Assembly: GCA_024277485.1 (NCBI GenBank)
Contig: JAJRVA010000261.1
Span: 1-10,527, forward strand
Source: Deltaproteobacteria bacterium
GTDB taxonomy: Bacteria > Desulfobacterota > Desulfobulbia > Desulfobulbales > Desulfobulbaceae
Direction: 5' to 3'
DNA length: 10,527 nucleotides
Both the position numbers and the translations under genes were made by a program. Positions 1-8,066 of this stretch are shown in pieces. Numbering within the stretch: the stretch's first letter is position 1; the number at the start of each line of letters is the position of its first letter. The notes beneath the pieces are model-generated. The model was not told the DNA's origin, did not search any database, and was given only the letters and a program-made list of their open reading frames with translations.

Positions 1-432
1 ACTGATGAGATTATCGTCAAGGTCAATGGCCAGCTTATCTGCAAGGTCGGTATTGGTTGCTATCAGGAAATTGACCTCCCGCTCCGTGAACAGCACGTCG
101 CGACTGGCCCCGTCCTCACTGTATCTTCGGGGAGCAAGCCGGCCGTCTCTGGTAAACTCCTTTTCAGGTTCCTGCTCAATTTTCTTCGGTTCTGTCTTGT
201 TGCCGGCAGTGATACCGGGTGGGGCAAACTGATCCAGCTTTGTCTCAAGCTGCTGTTTTTCAGCACCGGTCAAGACCACCGGTTCAAAGGGCCTGGGGAA
301 AAGGTAGACCCAGGCCGCAAACAGGGTGATGCAGCCGGCCAGAAGCATGGCTCCCGCCACGATTGCCAGCACCTGCAGCCCGGTAAAACCTTTTTTACCT
401 TCTTTTTGGACGCTGTTTTGAGTATTCTCCAC
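1..432 (-). CDS. Membrane-anchored protein of unknown function (C-terminus cut by window edge)
   Basis: I do not recognise a characterised family. The frame is open from a GTG at 432 to the window edge (144 residues visible). The GTG is preceded by GGGAG at about 7 nt, which decides the start. Residues 1-17 are polar and basic. Residues 18-44 form one hydrophobic segment ending in WVYLFPRPF. A linker rich in Lys, Glu and Gln follows (about 50-95), then the start of a second domain from about residue 110 (FTEREVNFLIATNTDLADKL). A single N-terminal anchor followed by a TEREVN-type segment resembles small anchored proteins of the YpmS/DUF2140 kind, but that is a loose architectural likeness. L31-A32-G33-C34 fits a lipobox, but hydrophobic residues continue past the Cys, so a transmembrane anchor is more likely. 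The bulk of the protein should lie outside the cytoplasm. It is transcribed divergently from the M48 protease gene. Confidence 0.7.
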   Translation of the reverse strand, partial: MENTQNSVQKEGKKGFTGLQVLAIVAGAMLLAGCITLFAAWVYLFPRPFEPVVLTGAEKQQLETKLDQFAPPGITAGNKTEPKKIEQEPEKEFTRDGRLAPRRYSEDGASRDVLFTEREVNFLIATNTDLADKLAIDLDDNLIS

Positions 433-575
433 TGGTACACTCCCTGGAAGATTGATGTAGTATTACAGTATAATGCAGCGATGTGTATTTTGCCGACAAA
501 TTCTTTCACTATCGCTCTTTGCAGAACATGTTTATCGACAATTCAGGTAGTTAAAACAACCATGCCTCTTCAAAC
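433..575. promoter_or_regulatory. Divergent intergenic region between the anchored protein and the M48 protease
   Basis: These 143 bp must hold the start signals for both divergent genes. On the minus strand TATACT (467-472) resembles a -10 box, but TTGTCG (494-499) sits 21 bp upstream, too far for a standard sigma-70 spacer. On the plus strand I see no convincing -35/-10 pair. No clear hairpin or operator-like repeat is visible. The assignment rests on gene orientation, not on a recognised motif. Confidence 0.35.
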
Positions 576-1949
576 ATGAACGGATATCTCCTCTTCATCC
601 TTGCTGTCATTCTGGCGGGCTACCTTCTTGAAGGTCTTGTCTCGTATCTCAATCTCCGTTCCCTTGACCCGGACCTCCCTGTTGAATTCAGAGACGTGTT
701 TGACAGGGAAAAATATGCCCGGTCCCAGGAATATACAAGAGTTACAACCCGGTTTTCACTGCTGGAAAGCACGGTCATGACTGCTGCAACCGTTTTCTTT
801 ATCCTTATCGGCGGATTCAACTGGATCGATACTCTTGCCCGATCCTTTCACTTCGGCACTATCGTAACCGGATTGATTTTCACGGGGCTGCTCGTCCTCC
901 TCTCCGGTATGATCAGCCTGCCCTTTTCCATCTACTCAACCTTTGTCATTGAAGAACGTTTCGGGTTCAACACGACCAGTGCCAGGACCTTTGTCCTGGA
1001 CCTGCTCAAGGGGGTTGCTCTCGGAATCATTATCGGCAGCCCCGTGCTTGCCTTTGTCCTGTGGTTTTTCGAGACAGGCGGGCCGTCTGCCTGGCTGTAC
1101 TCCTGGCTGGCGGTTGTCGCGGTCATTATTATTCTCCAGTTCCTGGCCCCGGTCATCATCATGCCCCTGTTCAACACCTTCACGCCCCTTGAAGAGGGTG
1201 AACTCAAGGAGCGCATCACGGCCTATGCCCGGCAGCAGAAATTCAGAATACAAGGCATCTACACCATGGACGGCTCAAAGCGGTCCACCAAGCTCAATGC
1301 CTTTTTTACCGGCTTCGGCCGTTTCCGTAGAATTGTCTTTTTCGACACCCTGGTTGAAAAACTCACAACCGGGGAGATTGTCGCTGTCCTGGCCCATGAA
1401 ATGGGTCATTTCAAGAAAAAACATATCTTCAAAATGATGGCGGCCTCTATCCTGCAGATGGGTATCATGTTCTCCATCCTGTCCCTCTTTCTCAACAACG
1501 AGGGACTGTTTGATGCCTTTGGCATGGAACACCTCTCTCTCTATGCGAGTCTTGTCTTCTTTGGTTTTCTTTACTCACCCATTTCCATGCTGCTGTCCAT
1601 TGTCTTCAACATCTTCTCCCGCCGCCATGAATACGAGGCGGACGCGTATGCGGCCGCAAGCACAGGCCGGCCGGCGGACCTGGTGAGCGGTCTGAAGAAA
1701 TTGAGCCTGGCAAACCTCACCAACCTGACGCCGCACCCCCTGCATGTCTTTCTGCACTACAGCCACCCTCCTGTTCTGGCGAGAATCCGGGCCCTGCAAA
1801 GCCTGGAGGCGGGGGCAGGGGCGGAAAGGTGTGATATGTGCGGGAGACTGTTTTCTCCGGATGAACTCAGCCGGGACGGCTGTTCAGGAAAGATTCTCTG
1901 CCATGACTGCCTCCGGGAGGAAAACAGCTGCGGCTGCGCAGATGATTGA
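576..1949 (+). CDS. M48 family membrane zinc metalloprotease (Ste24/CAAX protease 1 type) with Cys-rich C-terminal tail
   Basis: This is a polytopic inner-membrane zinc protease of the Ste24/HtpX superfamily; in bacteria such enzymes are thought to act in membrane-protein quality control. Hydrophobic segments lie at about residues 3-26, 65-85, 95-120, 140-166 and 172-198, with two more around 288-307 and 320-345. The zinc site is HEMGH at 274-278 (ligands H274 and H278, catalytic E275) with the third ligand E354 in the EADAYA motif. The PPVLARI segment near 398-404 is also typical of the family. Ste24-type proteins usually end soon after this, but here about 40 residues follow, with C419-x2-C422, C436, C442-x2-C445, C452 and C454, like an added zinc ribbon. 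The start is fixed by the N-terminal membrane helix and an in-frame TAA at 552, although no good Shine-Dalgarno sequence precedes it. It converges on glnA. Confidence 0.93.
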   Translation: MNGYLLFILAVILAGYLLEGLVSYLNLRSLDPDLPVEFRDVFDREKYARSQEYTRVTTRFSLLESTVMTAATVFFILIGGFNWIDTLARSFHFGTIVTGLIFTGLLVLLSGMISLPFSIYSTFVIEERFGFNTTSARTFVLDLLKGVALGIIIGSPVLAFVLWFFETGGPSAWLYSWLAVVAVIIILQFLAPVIIMPLFNTFTPLEEGELKERITAYARQQKFRIQGIYTMDGSKRSTKLNAFFTGFGRFRRIVFFDTLVEKLTTGEIVAVLAHEMGHFKKKHIFKMMAASILQMGIMFSILSLFLNNEGLFDAFGMEHLSLYASLVFFGFLYSPISMLLSIVFNIFSRRHEYEADAYAAASTGRPADLVSGLKKLSLANLTNLTPHPLHVFLHYSHPPVLARIRALQSLEAGAGAERCDMCGRLFSPDELSRDGCSGKILCHDCLREENSCGCADD

Positions 1950-1970
1950 ATGAGCTGACCAGACAACAAA

Positions 1971-2003
1971 AATCCCCCTGCAGAAAACCTCCGCAGGGGG
2001 ATT
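1971..2003 (-). terminator. Intrinsic terminator of glnA, possibly also serving the convergent protease gene
   Basis: The arms 1971-1981 (AATCCCCCTGC) and 1993-2003 (GCAGGGGGATT) are perfectly complementary over 11 bp, with an 11-nt loop. Read on the minus strand, the hairpin is followed at once by a U-rich run (TTTTTGTTGT), so it is a classic rho-independent terminator 36 nt after the glnA stop. On the plus strand the tail is not U-rich, so termination of the protease transcript would be weaker. Confidence 0.88.
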
Positions 2004-2038
2004 GATATGACCGCAAATCGGAACGGATATACAGAAAA

Positions 2039-3367
2039 TCAGAAGTTTTTCATATAGGTCCGCAGTTCCCAGTCGGTTACCGCTGTCCGGTAATCATCCC
2101 ATTCCTTCATCTTGCCCTCGATATACTTCTCGAGGATATGGGGGCCAAGGGCACCCTCTGCAATGGGATTTTCCTTCAGGGCAAGCACTGCCTCCTCGAG
2201 GCTGGCCGGCAGGCTGTCGATGCCGGCGGCTTCCTTTTCATCCGGGGTCATCTTGAAGATGTCCACGTCAACGGACGCCGGAGCCTCAAGCTTGTTCTTT
2301 ACTCCGTCAAGGCCGGAGTTCAGCATCATGGCCAGGGCCAGGTACGGGTTGCAGGTCGGGTCCGGACAGCGTACTTCCGTCCTGGTACCGAGTCCCCGTG
2401 AAGCCGGGATACGGATCAGGGCCGAGCGGTTGGAGGCGGACCAGGCTACATATACCGGCGCCTCATAGCCCGGCACAAGCCGCTTGTAGGAGTTGACCAG
2501 CGGGTTGGTCACCGCGGCGAACCCGCGTGCATTCTTGACAATACCGGCAATATAATGGTATGCGGTCTCGCTGAGCTGCAGGGGGCCGTTTTCATCAAAA
2601 AACGCGTTGGTGCCGTCCAGGTTGAAGAGCGACTGGTTGGTATGCATGCCGGAACCGTTGATGCCGAAGACAGGCTTGGGCATGAAGGTCGCGTGCAGAC
2701 CGTGCTGCGCAGCGATGGAACGGACAACCCACTTGTAGGTAATGGTGTTGTCGGCAGCAGTCAGGGCGTCGGCATACTTGAAGTTGATCTCATGCTGTCC
2801 CTCGGCAACCTCGTGGTGGGACGCCTCGATCTCGAAACCCATGGCCTCCAGGGTCTCGATAATCTCGCGGCGGCAGTTGATGCCGGTGTCGTCCGGGTCA
2901 ACGTCGAAATATCCGGCCACATCATTGGTCGCGGTTGCCGGGTTGCCCTTGTCGTCTTTTTCAAACAGGAAGAATTCGCACTCGGTTCCCACGTTCATGG
3001 TGTAACCCAACTCCTTTGCCTCGGCCAGGACCCGCTTCAGGTTGACCCGGGGACAGCCTTCAAAGGGGGTGCCGTCCGACTTGTACACATCGCAGATGAT
3101 CCGGGCCGCATTGACCCCCTCCTGGCTCCTCCAGGGAAGAACGACAAAGGTGTCGTAGTCCGGTTTCAGGTACATGTCCGACTCGTTGATGCGGACAAAA
3201 CCGTCAATGGACGATCCGTCAAACATCATCTGTCCGTCCAGTGCCTTTTCTATCTGGCTGCGCGGGATGGCGATATTTTTCATAAACCCGAAAATATCGA
3301 CAAACTGCAGCCGGAAAAAGTTAACGTTCTGCTCCTCAATAATCTTCATTATCTCATCGCGTGTCAT
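2039..3367 (-). CDS. glnA: Glutamine synthetase, type I-alpha
   Basis: It catalyses ATP-dependent amidation of glutamate with ammonium to glutamine, as a cytoplasmic dodecamer. The 442 residues match the short GSI-alpha class (Bacillus, Thermotoga, archaea), not the longer GSI-beta of E. coli. The N-terminal beta-grasp domain has [13 protein letters not shown] (19-31) and FDGSSIDGF (49-57), followed by R59, which matches Arg62 of Bacillus GS. Catalytic-domain metal and substrate residues include E129 and E131 (GTECEF), E186 and E193 ([11 protein letters not shown]) and H242 in NGSGMH. The glutamate flap [17 protein letters not shown] carries E302. The position of the E. coli adenylylated Tyr397 is F371 (DIFKMTPDE). 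AAGGAG lies 7 nt before the ATG. It is the last gene of the amt-glnB-glnD-glnA cluster, 87 bp after glnD, and ends before a strong terminator. Regulation by feedback or PII rather than adenylylation is inference. Confidence 0.97.
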   Translation of the reverse strand: MTRDEIMKIIEEQNVNFFRLQFVDIFGFMKNIAIPRSQIEKALDGQMMFDGSSIDGFVRINESDMYLKPDYDTFVVLPWRSQEGVNAARIICDVYKSDGTPFEGCPRVNLKRVLAEAKELGYTMNVGTECEFFLFEKDDKGNPATATNDVAGYFDVDPDDTGINCRREIIETLEAMGFEIEASHHEVAEGQHEINFKYADALTAADNTITYKWVVRSIAAQHGLHATFMPKPVFGINGSGMHTNQSLFNLDGTNAFFDENGPLQLSETAYHYIAGIVKNARGFAAVTNPLVNSYKRLVPGYEAPVYVAWSASNRSALIRIPASRGLGTRTEVRCPDPTCNPYLALAMMLNSGLDGVKNKLEAPASVDVDIFKMTPDEKEAAGIDSLPASLEEAVLALKENPIAEGALGPHILEKYIEGKMKEWDDYRTAVTDWELRTYMKNF

Positions 3368-3397
3368 GATAAAACTCCTTTTGGTTAAACGATTGAG

Positions 3398-3421
3398 AAA
3401 AACTGGTCCGGGTGTTCCGGA
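3398..3421 (-). other. Small hairpin plus T-run between glnD and glnA, possible leaky terminator or attenuator
   Basis: On the minus strand TCCGG (3421-3417) and CCGGA (3411-3407) can pair over 5 bp around a 5-nt loop, followed after CCAG by five T residues (3402-3398). The stem is short, so any termination would be partial. Its position in the 87-bp gap just before glnA would let it set the ratio of glnA to glnD transcript, or mark the site of an RNA end. This is a weak call. Confidence 0.25.
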
Positions 3422-3454
3422 TTCCTACCTTTAACAAAAAATGCCGCGAAACAA

Positions 3455-6042
3455 TTACGCTGCAAGAATGTCCTCATCCTGAATGATGTACAGGAGCGCC
3501 TCCCGCACCTTGTCGATATGGGCGGGATCATCTATTTTCGACCCGTCCCCGTACGATACATAAAAAATGTCAATAAGCTGTTCAACCTCCGTGGCAATGC
3601 GGGCCCGGTGGATATCAAGACCGAAATCAGCCAGCGTCTGCGCCAGGCGATAAAGGCTGCCGAGCCTGTCCCTGGAGTAGACCTCGATAACGGTGAAACG
3701 CCGGGACGCATCGTTATCCATGACCACCTCCTGCCTGAGCTGCTGGACCTGTCTTCCAGGGCGAAAGCCGGGCGACACCCCTTTCTGGCGCAGCCTGCTG
3801 CCCACGTCAAGACGGTAGTTCACGGCCAGGTTGACATCCTGCTCCAGGGCCTGCCAGTCCTGGTCTGAAAACTCCGCGCCTGTGAGGGGGGTTACATTGA
3901 GCACATCCACCACCGTCTCGTCAGGCCAGGTAAAAATATGCGCGCCCAGCACACTGAGGTTGTGCAGGGCCAGGACTCCGCACAGCTTGGCAAGGAGGCC
4001 CGGGCGGTTCCTGCTCATGACCAGGAGAGACCAGTATCCCTGCTGCACCTCGGGAAACAGCAGGACCTTCTGCTGGAGCCTGACCGCTTCATGGTGATGA
4101 ATCCGCAAATGGCGCAGAATCGTCTCCGGGGTGAAACTGATCAGGTAATCATCCGGCAGCCGGTCGACCTGCATGCGGGTTGCACTTCCCTGCACCAGAT
4201 CCGCCACCTGCGCCTTCAGCCACTGCACCCCCTGTTCCTCCTCGTCACCGGATGTGGCAGGAGCGGCCTCAAGTGTACAGCCCGCCTCAAGACAGGACTT
4301 GATCCTGAGAAAATACTCGGTAACAAGAGATGCCTTCCAGCTGCTCCAGGCGGAAGGGCCGGTGGCCTTTGAATCCGCCGTGGTCAACAGGTACAGCATG
4401 GTCAACCGGTCACTGTCCCCGATCACCTCAGCGCTCTGGCGGATAAATTCCAGATCTTCCAGGTCGCGGCGAAGCGCGTTTTCCGGCAGATAGAGGTGAT
4501 AGCGGACCAGAAACGAGAGGCAGTTCACCTCCCCTTCAGTTAACCCTAACCTGCTGCCGATGCCCTGCACCATCTCCGCGCCCAGTCTGGAATGATCTTT
4601 CCTGCGTCCCTTGCCGATATCATGCAAAAGCGCAGCCAGGAAAAGCAGCTGGGAAGATGCCAGTCCCATGAACAGGTCAGGCTCGTCCGCCCGCAGTGCC
4701 GTCAACTCTGCAACGGTCTGCAGCTGGTGCCGGTCAACCGTATATATATGATACAGATCATGCTGGGCCAGGGACTCTACTCCGCCGAACTCGGGGAGAT
4801 ACGTTGTCAGCAGACCGGTCTCAAGCATGGTTTCCAGGACCGGCAGCGGATCCCTGCTCTCAAGCAGGATATCCAGAAACAGCCTGGCAACCCTTCTGGA
4901 TGAACGGAACTTGTCATCAACCAGGTGCAGGTTACCGCTGACCGCCTGCCTGGTCCGGTGATGCAGGGACCGGCCTGTTTTTCCCGACTGCAGGAAGAGC
5001 CGCATCAACAGGTGTGGTCTTTCAGCCAGCCTGTCTTCCCGGATACCCAGGCGAATGGAACCGTTTCTGAAAACAATGTCCCTCTCAAGCTGTCTCTCTT
5101 GCTGCGGAGTTCCCTCAAAACCCAGGACCTCGCGGACATGCTCAAAAAAAAGATCTGTTACAACCGCCGCTGTCTGCAGGTGTCCATACACCTCCCGCAT
5201 AAAATGCTCCACAGCCAGCATGCCGCCGCCATCCTCAAAGCCAAAGGCCTGGGCCATCTCCTCCTGGTACTCAAAGAACAGCTGATCATTCTTCCTGCGG
5301 CTGATGTAGTGCAGGCGGTTCCTGATCCTGGCCAGCATATTCCAGGACTTCTCAAAGGCCAGCCTGTCCCGCGCCTCAAGCATGCCGGCATCTTCCATTG
5401 CCGCGAGGTCCGGCAGCCCGAACACGGCCCTGCCTGTCCAGAGCATGGCGTGAATATCCCGGAAACCGCCCTTTCCCTCCTTGATATGCGGCTCAAGAAG
5501 ATACCCATGGCTGCCGTATTTCTCCCGGCGCTCGGCGCGAAAACCCTCCATGGTTGCAACAAATTTCTGCCGGCTTCCATCCAGGATCTTTTTCCGGTAC
5601 CGCTTCTGCAGCTTGTCATACAGCTCAACAGAGCCTCCCAGCAGCCGCGCATCAAGCAGGGACACCTGGAAAAAAAAGTCATCCCGGGCAAAAGAAATCG
5701 CACCAGAGACCGTCCTGACCGAGTGGCCGACCTCATACCCGCTGTCCCAGAGAGGATACAGGATTGATTCGGCGATGTCCTGCATGAACCTTGCCGCCTT
5801 TCTGTCGTGCAGAAGCAGGAGGTCTATGTCGGAAAAGGGATACAGCTCATTGCGGCCGTATCCGCCCAGCGCGATCAGGGTTATTTTTCCGCCGGCCTTC
5901 CGGACCGCCTCGGAGCCGTGAAAATGCTCCAGGATAAATTCATCAGCCATCCTGGTCTGTCTCTGCAGGAGCTCATGGCCGGATATTCCCTGTTTCCAGA
6001 GGTTTTCCAGGGCCTTGCGCCTGGCCTGGAGGGAGGTGGTCA

Positions 6043-6043
<1 letters not shown>
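3455..6043 (-). CDS. glnD: Bifunctional [protein-PII] uridylyltransferase/uridylyl-removing enzyme
   Basis: It attaches UMP to PII when glutamine is low and removes it when glutamine is high, and is cytoplasmic. The 862 residues show the complete family architecture. A nucleotidyltransferase domain carries GGYGRNELYPFSDIDLL at 60-76 with metal-binding D72 and D74. The GlnD-specific helical region has EGKGGFRDIHAMLW at 189-202. An HD hydrolase domain carries H439, H474-D475 (LLHDIGKG) and D557. Two C-terminal ACT domains (about 670-745 and 783-860) should bind glutamine; each begins with the usual pattern (RNRPGLLAKL, RDRLGSLYRL). Nothing essential appears missing. The ATG overlaps the glnB stop as TGATG, sharing one base, so the two are probably translationally coupled; its own Shine-Dalgarno sequence is weak. 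It is followed by glnA. With a GSI-alpha enzyme lacking the adenylylation Tyr, its output is likely the PII state itself, acting on Amt and other PII targets. Confidence 0.96.
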
Positions 6044-7735
<1,692 letters not shown>

Positions 7736-7761
7736 CCGTCTCTCCTTGTTTTTTGAAAAAA

Positions 7762-7799
7762 TGTTACAATTTTGTAAAAATTTTTACAAGACTGTAACA
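7762..7799. promoter_or_regulatory. 38-bp near-perfect palindrome at the amt promoter, probable operator
   Basis: The left arm 7762-7780 (TGTTACAATTTTGTAAAAA) and the right arm 7781-7799 (TTTTTACAAGACTGTAACA) are complementary at 17 of 19 positions, with no spacer. An inner 18-bp core, TTGTAAAAATTTTTACAA (7772-7789), is perfect, and outer TGTTACA/TGTAACA boxes flank it, giving nested half-sites. It lies 26 bp before the amt ATG and covers the predicted -10 and start region, so a bound dimer or dimer pair would block transcription. An AT-rich cruciform or an mRNA hairpin in the leader is an alternative. The regulator is not identified; the inner repeat is 1 bp shorter than the GlnR/TnrA consensus TGTNA-N7-TNACA. 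Confidence 0.6.
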
Positions 7800-7819
7800 A
7801 AAAAAGGCAAAACGGTCAA
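7791..7819 (-). promoter_or_regulatory. Predicted sigma-70-type promoter of amt
   Basis: On the minus strand TTGACC (7819-7814) and TACAGT (7796-7791) are separated by exactly 17 bp, matching the consensus at 5 of 6 and 4 of 6 positions. The -10 falls inside the first arm of the palindrome. Transcription would start roughly 45-50 nt before the amt ATG. No sigma-54 element was found in the same stretch. Promoter calls of this kind are often wrong without transcript data. Confidence 0.45.
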
Positions 7820-8010
7820 GCGGCAAATCCATGCTTTTTGTATTATCCGCTGCCGGCCCGGCTGCCGGGCAGTCACGTGTCCCGGACCTGCCCGCGCAAT
7901 GCCAGCGCAGCTGCCATGTATCCTTGTTCTGCTCTGCACAGTACGGTTATCAGGGAAAAACGAACCCGCCGGAATAATATGGGAGCAAAAGAGATGCGGG
8001 AGGAAAAACG

Positions 8011-8043
8011 AAAAAAAAGAAGCAACACTGCCGCAGTCGGCAG
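8011..8043 (-). terminator. Probable intrinsic terminator of the hybrid kinase gene
   Basis: On the minus strand CTGCCG (8043-8038), loop ACTG and CGGCAG (8033-8028) form a perfect 6-bp GC-rich stem, 23 nt after the kinase stop. A run of eight T residues (8018-8011) follows after about 9 nt, with a further T-rich stretch behind it. The gap between stem and T-run is longer than ideal, so the efficiency is uncertain. It would separate the kinase unit from amt. Confidence 0.55.
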
Positions 8044-8066
8044 CGGAATCCGGTCAGACGGAAAAT

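Larger units (their letters stand above)
7736..8066. other. 331-bp gene-free region upstream of amt
   Basis: From right to left (the direction of transcription) it holds the probable terminator of the kinase gene (8011-8043), a stretch of about 190 bp without a recognised function, a GC-rich inverted repeat at 7856-7870 (GCCCGGC-T-GCCGGGC), a CACGTG at 7874-7879, then the predicted amt promoter and a 38-bp palindrome. About 7975-8020 is strongly purine-biased on the plus strand. A plus-strand reading frame crosses the area but runs through the palindrome and terminator and into the kinase gene, so I treat it as chance. Confidence 0.6.

Noticed and set aside
63..509. Two minus-strand short frames at 63-266 and 270-509
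   Set aside because: A third frame, from GTG 432, is open to the window edge, has a good Shine-Dalgarno sequence, and gives a sensible anchor plus domain. The others are shadows of it.
2555..3388. Plus-strand open frame (277 codons) opposite glnA
   Set aside because: It is antisense to an intact, highly conserved glnA, has no recognisable motif, and runs into the glnA leader.
4925..5767. Plus-strand open frame (280 codons) opposite glnD
   Set aside because: It is antisense to conserved GlnD motifs and has no family signature of its own.
7762..7799. GlnR/TnrA-type operator at amt
   Set aside because: The inner repeat is TGTAA-N6-TTACA (16 bp), whereas the consensus TGTNA-N7-TNACA is 17 bp. 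The organism also appears Gram-negative.
7856..7870. GC-rich inverted repeat as a second terminator of the kinase
   Set aside because: It has a single-nucleotide centre, too small for a hairpin loop without losing pairs, and no T-run follows on the minus strand.
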